Shown in pieces: positions 50,477 to 60,017 of a stretch of DNA of 64,000 nt. Position 1 is the stretch's first letter. Every line of letters starts with the position of its first letter. Position numbers and translations under genes: made by a program. Where the stretch lies: the NCBI RefSeq assembly GCF_019334725.1, contig NZ_CP079818.1, positions 372,001 through 436,000 on the forward strand, written 5' to 3'. The notes below the pieces were generated by a model. It was not told where the DNA came from and ran no database searches. It saw only the letters and a program-made list of their open reading frames with translations. This stretch comes from Neisseria perflava (GTDB taxonomy: Bacteria; Pseudomonadota; Gammaproteobacteria; Burkholderiales; Neisseriaceae).

Positions 50477-51658
50477 ATGACACAACAAGTTCTGACCATA
50501 TTAGGCAGTACCGGCAGCATAGGCGAAAGCACTTTGGACGTTATTTCCCGCCATCCCGAAAAATTCCGCGTGTTCGCGCTGGCAGGGCATAGGCAGGTGG
50601 ACAAGCTGGCGGCGCAATGCAAACAGTTCCGTCCGGAATATGCCGTTGTCGGCGATGCCGACCATGCGGCCGAGCTGGAAAAGAAACTCAAACAAGAAGG
50701 CATCGATACGCAGGTTTTATATGGTGCTCAAGCCCTGATTGATGTGGCTTCGGCCGATGAAGTCAGCGGCGTGATGTGTGCCATTGTCGGCGCGGCCGGT
50801 TTGCCGTCGGCTTTGGCCGCCGCTCAAAAGGGCAAAACCATTTATCTGGCCAACAAAGAAACGTTGGTGGTTTCCGGCGCATTGTTCATGGAAACCGCCC
50901 GTCAAAACGGCGCCGCCGTCTTGCCGATTGACAGCGAACACAACGCCATCTTCCAAGTATTGCCAAGGGATTACACAGGCCGTCTGAATGAGCACGGTAT
51001 CAATTCGATTATCCTGACCGCATCGGGCGGCCCGTTCCTTAACACCGATTTAAGTACATTTGACAGCATTACGCCCGAGCAGGCGGTCAAGCATCCGAAT
51101 TGGAGTATGGGGCGAAAAATTTCCGTTGATTCTGCATCAATGATGAATAAGGGCTTGGAGTTGATTGAGGCGCATTGGCTGTTTAACTGTCCGCCGGAAA
51201 AACTGGAAGTCGTCATCCATCCGCAATCCGTGATACACAGCATGGTGCGTTATCGCGATGGTTCGGTATTGGCGCAGTTGGGTAATCCCGATATGCGTAC
51301 GCCGATTGCTTATTGTTTGGGTCTGCCCGAACGCATCGATTCCGGCGTGGGCGAGTTGGATTTCGGCGCGTTGTCCGCTTTGACCTTCCAAAAGCCTGAT
51401 TTTGACCGTTTCCCATGTCTGAAACTTGCCTATCAGGCCATGAATGCAGGTGGCGCCGCGCCTTGCGTGTTGAACGCCGCCAACGAAGTTGCCGTGGCCG
51501 CTTTCTTGGATAAACGCATCAAGTTTACCGATATTGCCCAAGTCGTTGCCCACTGCCTTGCCCAAGATTTTTCAGACGGCCGTCACGATATCGAAGGCCT
51601 GCTGGCGCAAGACGCGCAAACACGCAGACAGGCAGAAGCCTTTATCGGCAAACAATAA
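50477..51658 (+). CDS. dxr: 1-deoxy-D-xylulose 5-phosphate reductoisomerase
   Basis: Second step of the MEP isoprenoid pathway, making MEP with NADPH; the product feeds UppS and other prenyl enzymes. The 393-residue product opens TQQVLTILGSTGSIGESTLDV (NADPH site GSTGSIG at 10-16), has ANKETLVVSGALFM, the metal-site LPIDSEHNAIFQ, and KISVDSASMMNKGLELIEAHWLF. The ATG at 50477 matches the family start; an in-frame ATG 23 codons upstream would add an unlikely tail. A DUS is encoded near the C-terminus (FSDGRHD). Confidence 0.96.
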   Translation: MTQQVLTILGSTGSIGESTLDVISRHPEKFRVFALAGHRQVDKLAAQCKQFRPEYAVVGDADHAAELEKKLKQEGIDTQVLYGAQALIDVASADEVSGVMCAIVGAAGLPSALAAAQKGKTIYLANKETLVVSGALFMETARQNGAAVLPIDSEHNAIFQVLPRDYTGRLNEHGINSIILTASGGPFLNTDLSTFDSITPEQAVKHPNWSMGRKISVDSASMMNKGLELIEAHWLFNCPPEKLEVVIHPQSVIHSMVRYRDGSVLAQLGNPDMRTPIAYCLGLPERIDSGVGELDFGALSALTFQKPDFDRFPCLKLAYQAMNAGGAAPCVLNAANEVAVAAFLDKRIKFTDIAQVVAHCLAQDFSDGRHDIEGLLAQDAQTRRQAEAFIGKQ

Positions 51659-51790
51659 AGCTTCAATGACAGGCCGTCTGAAACGCCAACCGCTTGGCAT
51701 TTAGGCAGACAAAATGGAACAACTGCCTTTATAATCGGTTTTCAGACGGCCTTATCCGTTGATTATCACATTCCACCCAGGGGATTTTTT

Positions 51791-53131
51791 TTGCAAACCT
51801 TTTTAGCCTTTATCGTCGCCATTCTGATTTTGGTCAGCCTGCATGAGTTCGGACACTATATTGTTGCCCGCTGGTGCGGCGTTAAAGTCGTGCGCTTTTC
51901 CGTCGGCTTCGGTAAGCCCTTTTTCACCCGAAAACGCGGCGATACCGAGTGGTGTCTTGCCCCGATTCCGCTGGGCGGTTACGTTAAAATGGTCGATACG
52001 CGCGAAGGCGAGGTGGCGGAGGCAGATTTGCCGTATGCCTTTGACAAGCAGCATCCGGCCAAGCGCATCGCCATTGTTGCCGCCGGCCCTTTGACCAATT
52101 TGATTTTGGCCGTTTTGCTTTACGGTTTGAGCTTTTCCTTCGGCGTAACCGAGTTGCGCCCCTATGTCGGCATGGTCGAGCCTGCCAGTATTGCCGCCAA
52201 AGCAGGTTTTCAGGCAGGCGATAAGATTGTATCGGTCAACGGAATCGCCGTAAAAGACTGGAGCGATGCGCAAACCGAGATGGTGTTGAACCTTGAAGCC
52301 GGTCCTGTAAAAGTCGCCGTTCAGACGGCCTCAAATGCCCAAGCCGTCCGCATAATTGATGCCGCCGGTACGCCTGAAGCAGGTAAAGTTGCGAAAAACC
52401 AAGGCAACATCGGCCTTTTGCCTTTTAGAATTACTAACCGCATCGGCAAAGTCTTGGCTGATAGTCCGGCCGAAAAAGCAGGTTTGAAGGAAAACGACAA
52501 ACTGCTGACCGCCGATGGGAAGCCCATCGAAAGCTGGCAGGCATGGACGGAACTCTTCCGCGCCAGCCCCGGCAAACGAATCGAACTGACTTACGAGCGC
52601 GACGGTAAAATACTGGTGACCGCTATCCGGCCGGACAGCGTCGAGCAGTCGGCAGGCGTGCTGGTGGGTAGAGCAGGGCTTGCTGCCCAGGCGGATAAAG
52701 AGTGGGATAAAACCATCCGCTACCGTTATACGCCTTCCGTTGCCCAAGCCTTTGAATTGGGTTGGAACAAAACCGTCAACTATTCGTGGACGACCCTCAA
52801 ATTTTTTGGAAAACTGGTTACAGGCAATGCCTCTTTGAACCATATTTCCGGCCCCCTGACCATTGCCGATGTCGCCGGACAATCCGCCAAACTCGGATTG
52901 CAGAGCTACCTTGAATTTCTGGCCTTGGTCAGCATCAGCTTAGGCGTGTTGAACCTTTTGCCCGTGCCCGTTTTAGACGGAGGACATCTGGTTTTCTATA
53001 CCGCCGAATGGATACGCGGAAAGCCTTTGAGCGAGCGCATACAGGCAGCCGGCCTGCGCTTCGGACTGGCAGCCATGCTTTTGATGATGGCTGTGGCTTT
53101 CTTTAATGACATCAACCGTTTGTTTGGATAA
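51791..53131 (+). CDS. rseP: Site-2 zinc protease RseP
   Basis: RseP cuts membrane-spanning substrates within the bilayer, notably anti-sigma factors and leftover signal peptides. The 446-residue product has the zinc motif HEFGH at 18-22 in the first helix, two PDZ domains (about 115-210 and 215-300), and LLPVPVLDGGHLVFY with the third metal ligand. Start is TTG at 51791 with AGGGGA six bases upstream; no ATG fits. Since the ECF anti-sigma in this window is soluble, it is not an evident RseP substrate. A DUS is encoded as VQTASNA. Three bases separate it from bamA. Confidence 0.95.
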   Translation: MQTFLAFIVAILILVSLHEFGHYIVARWCGVKVVRFSVGFGKPFFTRKRGDTEWCLAPIPLGGYVKMVDTREGEVAEADLPYAFDKQHPAKRIAIVAAGPLTNLILAVLLYGLSFSFGVTELRPYVGMVEPASIAAKAGFQAGDKIVSVNGIAVKDWSDAQTEMVLNLEAGPVKVAVQTASNAQAVRIIDAAGTPEAGKVAKNQGNIGLLPFRITNRIGKVLADSPAEKAGLKENDKLLTADGKPIESWQAWTELFRASPGKRIELTYERDGKILVTAIRPDSVEQSAGVLVGRAGLAAQADKEWDKTIRYRYTPSVAQAFELGWNKTVNYSWTTLKFFGKLVTGNASLNHISGPLTIADVAGQSAKLGLQSYLEFLALVSISLGVLNLLPVPVLDGGHLVFYTAEWIRGKPLSERIQAAGLRFGLAAMLLMMAVAFFNDINRLFG

Positions 53132-53134
53132 TTT

Positions 53135-55537
53135 ATGAAACTGAACCAGATTGCTTCCGCTTTAATGGTATTGAGCCTGTCCCCGCTGGCATTGGCTGAC
53201 TTTACCATTCAGGACATCCGCGTCGAAGGCCTGCAACGCACCGAGCCAAGTACCGTCTTCAACTACCTACCCGTTAAAGTCGGTGATAATTTCAATGATG
53301 CGCGCAGTGAAGAAATCATTAAAAAACTCTACGCAACCGGTTTCTTTGACGACGTACGCGTCGAAACCATGGACAATCAAGTCCTGCTGACCGTGATTGA
53401 GCGTCCGACCATCAGCTCGCTCAATATTACCGGCGCGAAAATGCTGCAAAACGATGCCATCAAGAAAAACCTTGAAGCCTTCGGTTTGGCGCAATCCCAA
53501 TACTTCAACCAAGCAACGCTGAACCAAGCCGTTGCCGGTTTGAAAGAAGAGTATTTGAGCCGCGGCAAACAGTCTGTCCAAATCACGCCGACTGTAACCA
53601 AACTCGCCCGCAACCGCGTGTCTATCGATATTGCCATCGAAGAGGGCAAATCTACCAAGATTACCGATATTTCATTTGAAGGCAACGAAGTTTATTCCGA
53701 CCGCCGTCTGATGAAGCAAATGTCCCTGAGCGAAGGCGGCATGTGGACTTGGATCACTAAGAGCAACCAGTTCAATGAGCAAAAATTTGCTCAGGACATG
53801 GAAAAAATCACCAATTACTACCAAAACAACGGCTACTTCAACTTCCGTATTTTGGATACCGATATCCAAACCAACGAAGACAAAACCAAGCAAACCATTA
53901 AAGTAACTGTCAGCGAAGGCGACCGCTTCCGCTGGGGCAATGTACGCATCGAAGGCGATACGCTGGAAGTGCCGAAAGAAGATTTGGAAAAACTGCTGAC
54001 CATGAAGCCGGGCAAATGGTACGAGCGCGCGCAAATGTCCAATTCGCTCGAAGCCATTCAAAACCGCATGGGTCAGGCAGGTTACGCATTCAGCGAAATC
54101 AATGTCCAACCTATTCCAAATGCCGAAACGCATACCGTTGATTTTGTACTGACCGTTCAACCGGGCCGCAAAATCTATGTAAACGAAATCAACATTACCG
54201 GCAACAACAAAACCCGTGACGAAGTCATCCGCCGCGAGTTGCGCCAAATGGAATCGGCGCCTTACGATTCTGCCAAACTGCAACGTTCTAAAGAGCGCGT
54301 TGAGTTGTTGGGCTACTTCGACAACGTTCAATTTGATGCGGCTCCTGTGGCCAATACGCCTGACCAAGTTGACCTGAACATGAGCCTGACCGAACGTTCT
54401 ACCGGCTCGCTCGACTTGAGCGCAGGTTGGGTTCAGGATACCGGTTTGGTGATGTCTGCCGGCGTGGCTCAAGACAACCTGTTCGGTACGGGTAAATCCG
54501 TTGCCCTGCGCGCTTCCCGCAGTAAAACCACAGTAAACGGCTCATTGTCGTTTACCGACCCATATTTCACACCTGACGGCGTAAGCTTGGGCTACGACCT
54601 TTACGGCAAGTCTTACGACCCGCGTAAAGCTTCTTCCAGCGCGAAACAATATAAAACCACGACTTTCGGCGGCGGTTTGCGTATCGGTATTCCGGTTACC
54701 GAATATGACCGTGTAAACTTCGGTTTGGCCGCAGAGCGTCTGACTGTTAACACCTACAAAGGCGCGCCTAAACGCTATGCCGACTTTATCAATCAATACG
54801 GTAAAGGCGACGGCAGTGGCGTGGGTAACTTCAAAGGCTGGTTGTACAAAGGTACCATCGGCTGGGGCCGCAACAAAACCGACAATGCCTTGTGGCCGAC
54901 CCGCGGTTACCTGACCGGCGTAAACGGCGAAATCGCTTTGCCGGGCAGCGACCTGCAATACTACACCCTGACCCACAACCAAACTTGGTTCTTCCCGTTG
55001 AGCAAAGATTTCACGCTGATGCTGGGTGGCGAAGTCGGTTATGGCAACGGCTACGGCAAAACCAAAACAATGCCGTTCTTTGAGAACTTCTACGGCGGCG
55101 GTTTAGGCTCCGTCCGCGGCTTTGAAAGCGGTACGCTGGGCCCGAAAGTCTATGACGAATACGGCGAGAAAATCAGCTACGGCGGTAACAAAAAAGCCAA
55201 CGTTTCCGCAGAGTTGCTCTTCCCGATGCCGGGTATTAAAGATTCGCGTACCGTCCGTCTGAGCCTGTTTGCCGATGCGGGCAGCGTGTGGGACGGCAAA
55301 ACCTACAACGACAGCAGCAGCAATTCTTATTACACCAACGGCGCGCTCCAAAACGTGTATGGCGTAGGCACAACGCACAAATCGACATTCAAAAACGAAT
55401 TGCGTTACTCTGCCGGTGCTGCCGTGACCTGGCTCTCTCCGCTGGGTCCGATGAAGTTCAGTTATGCTTATCCGATTAAGAAAAAAGAAGGCGACGAAAT
55501 CCAACGCTTCCAATTCCAACTCGGTACGACATTCTGA
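53135..55537 (+). CDS. bamA: Outer-membrane protein assembly factor BamA (Omp85)
   Basis: BamA inserts beta-barrel proteins into the outer membrane; it was first defined as Omp85 in Neisseria. The 800-residue product has a signal peptide at about 1-21 (ALA-D), five POTRA domains to about 420, and a 16-strand barrel with GGGLGSVRGFESGTLGP, the VRGF motif of loop 6. It ends with phenylalanine (FQLGTTF). It is next to rseP and skp in the conserved order. Confidence 0.97.
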   Translation: MKLNQIASALMVLSLSPLALADFTIQDIRVEGLQRTEPSTVFNYLPVKVGDNFNDARSEEIIKKLYATGFFDDVRVETMDNQVLLTVIERPTISSLNITGAKMLQNDAIKKNLEAFGLAQSQYFNQATLNQAVAGLKEEYLSRGKQSVQITPTVTKLARNRVSIDIAIEEGKSTKITDISFEGNEVYSDRRLMKQMSLSEGGMWTWITKSNQFNEQKFAQDMEKITNYYQNNGYFNFRILDTDIQTNEDKTKQTIKVTVSEGDRFRWGNVRIEGDTLEVPKEDLEKLLTMKPGKWYERAQMSNSLEAIQNRMGQAGYAFSEINVQPIPNAETHTVDFVLTVQPGRKIYVNEINITGNNKTRDEVIRRELRQMESAPYDSAKLQRSKERVELLGYFDNVQFDAAPVANTPDQVDLNMSLTERSTGSLDLSAGWVQDTGLVMSAGVAQDNLFGTGKSVALRASRSKTTVNGSLSFTDPYFTPDGVSLGYDLYGKSYDPRKASSSAKQYKTTTFGGGLRIGIPVTEYDRVNFGLAAERLTVNTYKGAPKRYADFINQYGKGDGSGVGNFKGWLYKGTIGWGRNKTDNALWPTRGYLTGVNGEIALPGSDLQYYTLTHNQTWFFPLSKDFTLMLGGEVGYGNGYGKTKTMPFFENFYGGGLGSVRGFESGTLGPKVYDEYGEKISYGGNKKANVSAELLFPMPGIKDSRTVRLSLFADAGSVWDGKTYNDSSSNSYYTNGALQNVYGVGTTHKSTFKNELRYSAGAAVTWLSPLGPMKFSYAYPIKKKEGDEIQRFQFQLGTTF

Positions 55538-55545
55538 TGATGTTT

Positions 55546-55584
55546 AGGCCGTCTGAAACCGGGTTTGTCCGTTTCAGACGGCCT
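55546..55584 (+). terminator. DUS hairpin after bamA
   Basis: AGGCCGTCTGAAAC and GTTTCAGACGGCCT around a short loop, nine bases past the bamA stop. The skp start follows 65 bases later, so read-through or a separate promoter is needed. Confidence 0.7.
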
Positions 55585-55648
55585 CATGGCAGATTGGCGG
55601 CAAGCTTATTGCAAACCGCCCGTTTGTTTTCAAGCAAGGATTTTTATC

Positions 55649-56158
55649 ATGAGTAAAATAGCCGACACCCTCCGTGTCCTCACCGTAGCCCTGCCGGGTT
55701 TCGTGCTGTTGCCGCAAGCGGCGGCGGATGGCGTGCAGAAAATCGGTTTTATCAATACCGAGCGCGTTTATCAGGAATCCAAGCAGGCGCAAAGCATTCA
55801 GATGACTTTGGAAAAAGAGTTCAAAAGCCGTCAAACCGCCTTGCAAAAGCTGCAGCAGGAAGGCGAGGCTTTGGAGCGAAAACTGAGTAGCGACAAGCTC
55901 AGCGACAGCCAAAGGGAAGCGGAAACCCAAAAATGGCGCAATCTGGTACAGAAATTCCGCAAGCAGCAGACCGAGTTGGCAGAAGACTACAACCTGCGCC
56001 GCAATGAAGAATTCGCCGCGCTCCAGCAAAATGCCAACCGCGTCATCGTCGATTTGGCCAAGCGCGAAGGTTACGACTTCATCTTGCAGGACGTGATTTA
56101 CGTCAACGGTCGCTATGATATTACCGACAGCGTTATCAAAGCCCTAAACGCACACTGA
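55649..56158 (+). CDS. skp: Periplasmic chaperone Skp/OmpH
   Basis: Skp holds unfolded outer-membrane proteins in the periplasm on the way to BamA. The 169-residue product has a signal peptide at about 1-26, then KIGFINTERVYQESKQAQ and a long coiled-coil arm rich in Gln, Lys and Glu to about residue 125, as expected. CAAGGATTTTT precedes the ATG at 55649; an upstream in-frame start would translate a DUS hairpin. Confidence 0.93.
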   Translation: MSKIADTLRVLTVALPGFVLLPQAAADGVQKIGFINTERVYQESKQAQSIQMTLEKEFKSRQTALQKLQQEGEALERKLSSDKLSDSQREAETQKWRNLVQKFRKQQTELAEDYNLRRNEEFAALQQNANRVIVDLAKREGYDFILQDVIYVNGRYDITDSVIKALNAH

Positions 56159-56197
56159 CCCTGCTCGGCAGCGAATGTAACCATACAGACAAACCTA

Positions 56198-56238
56198 AGG
56201 CCGTCTGAAACCCAAACCGGCATCTTTCAGACGGCCTG
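56198..56238 (+). terminator. DUS hairpin between skp and lpxD
   Basis: AAGGCCGTCTGAAA and TTTCAGACGGCCT pair, 39 bases past the skp stop. Confidence 0.65.
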
Positions 56239-56259
56239 ACATCTTGACGGCAGATTATC

Positions 56260-57300
56260 ATGACTTCACAAGCATACACCCTGTCCCAAATAGTTTCCCA
56301 ACTCGGCGGCGAATGGAAAGGCGAAGACATCGCCATTACCGCCGTCCGTCCATTGGATCAAGCGCAGGCGGAACACATCAGCTTTTTGGCCAACCCGAAA
56401 TATAAAGCCGAAGTACACGACAGCCAAGCAGGCGCAGTGATTGTGTCGCCGAAAGCCGCAGACGAATTTGCGGGCCGCAACCTGATTGTGGCTGCCGATC
56501 CTTATCTTTATTTTGCCAAAGTGGCACGATTGTTCTCGCCGATTGTCAAAGCACAGGGCGGCGTACATCCGACCGCTGTTGTCGAAGCGAGCGCAAAAGT
56601 ACCGGCAAGCTGCGAAATCGGCGCGAATGCCTATATCGGCGCGAATGCCGTATTGGGCGAAGGCTGCCGTATTTTGGCCAATGCCGTTGTCCAACATGAT
56701 TGCACGTTGGGCGATGAAGTCGTGCTGCATCCAAACGCTGTCATCTATTACGGCTGCACTTTGGGCAACCGTGTCGAAATCCACAGCGGCGCAGTCATCG
56801 GCGCAGACGGTTTCGGCTTGGCCTTCGCCGGCGATTCATGGTTTAAAATCCCGCAAACCGGCGCAGTCACGCTGGGCGATGATGTGGAAATCGGTTCGAA
56901 CACCAATATCGACCGTGGCGCAATGAGCGACACGACCGTCGGCAACGGCACCAAAATCGACAACCAAGTCCAAATCGGCCACAACTGCAAAATCGGTTCG
57001 CACACCGTTATCGCCGCCAAAACCGGTATTTCCGGCAGCGTCACCATCGGCAATTATTGCATTATCGGCGGCGGCGTCGGCACGGTCGGACACATCGAAA
57101 TCGCCGATAAAACCACCATCGGCGGCGGTACATCCGTTACCCACAGCATTACCGAAAGCGGCCAGCATTTGGCCGGTATTTTCCCGATGTCGGGCTACAA
57201 AGACTGGGCGCGCAATGCCGTTTATATCCACCGTTTGAGCGAAATGAACAAACGCCTCAAAACGCTGGAAAAACAGCTTGCCGACAGCGACGAAGCCTAA
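56260..57300 (+). CDS. lpxD: UDP-3-O-acylglucosamine N-acyltransferase
   Basis: Third step of lipid A synthesis, adding the N-linked hydroxyacyl chain. The 346-residue product has an N-terminal uridine-binding domain, then a left-handed beta-helix made of hexapeptide repeats such as IGANAYIGANAVLG, with the conserved histidine in VQIGHNCKIG, and a C-terminal helix (SEMNKRLKTLEKQL). It opens the lpxD-fabZ-lpxA-lpxB run. Confidence 0.96.
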   Translation: MTSQAYTLSQIVSQLGGEWKGEDIAITAVRPLDQAQAEHISFLANPKYKAEVHDSQAGAVIVSPKAADEFAGRNLIVAADPYLYFAKVARLFSPIVKAQGGVHPTAVVEASAKVPASCEIGANAYIGANAVLGEGCRILANAVVQHDCTLGDEVVLHPNAVIYYGCTLGNRVEIHSGAVIGADGFGLAFAGDSWFKIPQTGAVTLGDDVEIGSNTNIDRGAMSDTTVGNGTKIDNQVQIGHNCKIGSHTVIAAKTGISGSVTIGNYCIIGGGVGTVGHIEIADKTTIGGGTSVTHSITESGQHLAGIFPMSGYKDWARNAVYIHRLSEMNKRLKTLEKQLADSDEA

Positions 57301-57373
57301 AGGCAGCGCAAACAGTCCGCGCCCCGCATCCGAATACGTTTAAACCCAATACAAACAAGGAAAGACGAACATC

Positions 57374-57823
57374 ATGGACGTACAACTCCCGATCGAAGCC
57401 AAAGACATTCAAAAACTTATCCCACACCGTTATCCGTTTTTGCAACTCGACCGCATTACTGCGTTCGAACCGATGAAAACCCTGACTGCGATTAAAAACG
57501 TCACCATGAACGAGCCGCAGTTCCAAGGCCACTTTCCCGACCTGCCCGTGATGCCTGGCGTGTTGATTATCGAAGCCATGGCGCAAGCGTGCGGCACACT
57601 GGCCATCCTCAGCGAAGGCGGCCGCAAAGAAAACGAATTCTTCTTCTTCGCCGGTATCGACGATGCCCGTTTCAAACGCCAAGTCATCCCCGGCGACCAA
57701 CTGGTTTTTGAAGTCGAGCTGCTGACCAACAAACGCGGTATCGGCAAATTCAACGCCGTTGCCAAAGTCGACGGCCAAGTTGCCGTTGAAGCCGTGATTA
57801 TGTGCGCCAAACGCGTGGTGTAA
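57374..57823 (+). CDS. fabZ: 3-hydroxyacyl-ACP dehydratase FabZ
   Basis: Dehydrates 3-hydroxyacyl-ACP in fatty acid elongation; it competes with LpxA and LpxD for hydroxyacyl-ACP, which explains the conserved linkage. The 149-residue hot-dog-fold product opens with IQKLIPHRYPFLQLDRI and has the catalytic pair His53 and Glu67 in GHFPDLPVMPGVLIIEAMAQ. AAGGAAAGACG precedes the ATG. Confidence 0.97.
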   Translation: MDVQLPIEAKDIQKLIPHRYPFLQLDRITAFEPMKTLTAIKNVTMNEPQFQGHFPDLPVMPGVLIIEAMAQACGTLAILSEGGRKENEFFFFAGIDDARFKRQVIPGDQLVFEVELLTNKRGIGKFNAVAKVDGQVAVEAVIMCAKRVV

Positions 57824-57831
57824 GAATGGGA

Positions 57832-57858
57832 CAGGCCGTCTGAACGTTCAGACGGCAT
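57832..57858 (+). terminator. Mixed-dialect DUS hairpin between fabZ and lpxA
   Basis: The left arm is AGGCCGTCTGAA (AG dialect) and the right arm is the complement of ATGCCGTCTGAA (AT dialect), with a 2-base loop. Confidence 0.7.
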
Positions 57859-57897
57859 CTTGCAGGCAATACCTGTATCAGACAGCAAGGAGACAGC

Positions 57898-58674
57898 ATG
57901 ACCCTTATCCATCCGACCGCCGTCATCGACCCTAAAGCCGAACTCGACTCCAGCGTCAAAGTCGGCCCATACAGCATCATCGGCCCCAATGTGCAAATCG
58001 GTGCGAATACCGAAATCGGCCCGCACGTCGTCATCAACGGCCATACGACCATCGGTGAAAACAACCGCATTTTCCAATTTGCCAGCCTCGGCGAAATTCC
58101 GCAGGACAAAAAATACCGCGATGAGCCGACCAAGCTGATTATCGGCAACGGCAACACCATTCGCGAATTTACGACGTTCAACCTCGGCACGGTTACCGGT
58201 ATCGGCGAAACCCGTATCGGCGACGACAACTGGATTATGGCCTACTGCCACCTCGCCCATGACTGCGTGGTCGGCAACCATACCATCTTCGCCAACAACG
58301 CCTCACTCGCAGGCCACGTTACCATCGGCGACTACGTCGTCTTGGGCGGCTACACGCTGGTGTTCCAGTTCTGCCAAATCGGCGACTACGCCATGACCGC
58401 GTTTGCCGCCGGCGTACACAAAGACGTACCGCCGTACTTCATGGCTGCAGGCTACCGCGCCGAACCGGCCGGCCTCAACAGCGAAGGTATGCGCCGCAAC
58501 GGTTTCACTGCCGAACAAATTGCCTCCGTCAAAGATGCGTATAAAACCATTTACCATCGCGGCATTCCGTTTGAAGAGGCCAAGGCAGACATTCTGAAAC
58601 GTGCCGAAACCCAAAGCGAATTGGCGGTATTTAAAGACTTTTTTGCACAATCCACACGCGGCATTATCCGTTGA
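57898..58674 (+). CDS. lpxA: UDP-N-acetylglucosamine acyltransferase
   Basis: First step of lipid A synthesis, moving a 3-hydroxyacyl chain from ACP to UDP-GlcNAc. The 258-residue product is a hexapeptide-repeat beta-helix (IGPNVQIGANTEIGPHVVI) with the catalytic histidine in AYCHLAHDCVVGN, then a C-terminal helical domain. AAGGAGAC precedes the ATG. Confidence 0.97.
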   Translation: MTLIHPTAVIDPKAELDSSVKVGPYSIIGPNVQIGANTEIGPHVVINGHTTIGENNRIFQFASLGEIPQDKKYRDEPTKLIIGNGNTIREFTTFNLGTVTGIGETRIGDDNWIMAYCHLAHDCVVGNHTIFANNASLAGHVTIGDYVVLGGYTLVFQFCQIGDYAMTAFAAGVHKDVPPYFMAAGYRAEPAGLNSEGMRRNGFTAEQIASVKDAYKTIYHRGIPFEEAKADILKRAETQSELAVFKDFFAQSTRGIIR

Positions 58675-58684
58675 TGGATGGATT

Positions 58685-58717
58685 GAAGGCCGTCTGAAAC
58701 TTTTTCAGACGGCCTTT
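58685..58717 (+). terminator. DUS hairpin between lpxA and lpxB
   Basis: AAGGCCGTCTGAAA and its complement around a 3-base loop, 11 bases past the lpxA stop. Confidence 0.78.
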
Positions 58718-58832
58718 GGATTGCAAAAATCCGCGCAGTAGGGCAGGTTTCCTGTCTGTTTGCCGCCGATGCCGTCTGAAAACGGGCGGGCAAATGTCTG
58801 CCCAAAATCTTTTAGCTTTTAAACCTCAACAC

Positions 58833-60008
58833 ATGAATTCCAATCCTTCCCCCCTTATCGCCATCAGCGTCGGCGAAGCTTCCGGCGACTTGCTCGGCGC
58901 ACACTTAATCCGTGCCATTAAGGCGCGTTGCCCGAATGCGCGGTTTACCGGCATCGGCGGCGAGCGCATGAAGGCGGAGGGTTTCGAGAGTTTGTACGAT
59001 CAGGAAAAGCTGGCGGTACGCGGTTTTGTTGAGGTCATCAAACGCCTGCCGCAAATTTTGAGAATTCGCAAAGGGCTGGTGAACGATTTAATCCGCCTCA
59101 AGCCGGATGTGTTTATCGGCATCGATGCGCCGGACTTTAATCTCGGCGTGGCGGAAAAACTCAAGCAGGCAGGCATTCATACCATTCATTACGTCAGCCC
59201 GTCGGTTTGGGCGTGGCGGCGCGAACGGGTCAATAAAATCGTACATCAGGTCAACCGCGTGTTGTGCCTGTTTCCGATGGAGCCTCAGCTTTATATCGAT
59301 GCCGGCGGCAAGGCCGAATTTGTCGGCCATCCAATGGCGCAAACCATGCCCGTGGAAGCGGATAGGGCGGCGGCACGGCAGAAGCTGGGCGTGCCTGCGG
59401 ACGTGCCCGTGTTTGCGATATTGCCCGGCAGCCGCGTGAGCGAAATCGATTACATGGCGGCGGTGTTTTTTCAGACGGCCTTATTGCTGCTGAAACGTTA
59501 TCCGCAGGCACAGTTTTTGCTGCCTGTGGCGACGGCCGCAACGCGCAAACGCATTAGCGAAATTTTGGCGCAGCCTGAGTTTTCAGCCCTTCCCATTACG
59601 TTGACCGAGAAGCAGTCGGATACGGTTTGCACTGCTGCCGACGTGGTATTGGTCACCAGCGGTACGGCGACTTTGGAAGTGGCCTTATGCAAGCGGCCTA
59701 TGGTCATCAGCTACAAAATTTCGCCGCTGACTTATGCGTATGTGAAACGTAAAATCAAGGTGCCGCATGTCGGTTTGCCTAATATTCTATTGGGTAAAGC
59801 CGCCGTTCCCGAGCTGCTGCAACACGATGCTGTCCCTGAAAAACTGGCGCAGGCCGTGGCAGACTGGTATGACCGACCTGAAGCCGTGGCCGCGTTGGAA
59901 CAAGATTTCCACGCCTTGCATCTGCTGTTGAAGAAAGATACGGCGGCATTGGCGGCGGCGGCAGTATTGGAAGAAGCCGGATTTTCAGACGGCCTGAAAG
60001 ACAAGTAA
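58833..60008 (+). CDS. lpxB: Lipid A disaccharide synthase
   Basis: Joins UDP-diacylglucosamine and lipid X into the lipid A disaccharide at the membrane. The 391-residue product has the GT19 core: LIAISVGEASGDLLGAHL, DVFIGIDAPDFNLGVAEKLKQAG, HYVSPSVWAWRRERVNKI and FVGHPMAQTMP. I chose ATG at 58833 because the family begins a few residues before ISVGEASGD; an in-frame ATG at 58794 (MSAQNLL) has a slightly better ribosome site and cannot be excluded. DUS are encoded at FQTALLLL and at the C-terminus FSDGLKDK. Confidence 0.94.
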   Translation: MNSNPSPLIAISVGEASGDLLGAHLIRAIKARCPNARFTGIGGERMKAEGFESLYDQEKLAVRGFVEVIKRLPQILRIRKGLVNDLIRLKPDVFIGIDAPDFNLGVAEKLKQAGIHTIHYVSPSVWAWRRERVNKIVHQVNRVLCLFPMEPQLYIDAGGKAEFVGHPMAQTMPVEADRAAARQKLGVPADVPVFAILPGSRVSEIDYMAAVFFQTALLLLKRYPQAQFLLPVATAATRKRISEILAQPEFSALPITLTEKQSDTVCTAADVVLVTSGTATLEVALCKRPMVISYKISPLTYAYVKRKIKVPHVGLPNILLGKAAVPELLQHDAVPEKLAQAVADWYDRPEAVAALEQDFHALHLLLKKDTAALAAAAVLEEAGFSDGLKDK

Positions 60009-60017
60009 GGAAAATAC

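Noticed and set aside
58716..58832. Longer start for lpxB at 58716
   Set aside because: It would begin inside the lpxA terminator and translate a DUS; the family starts near 58833.
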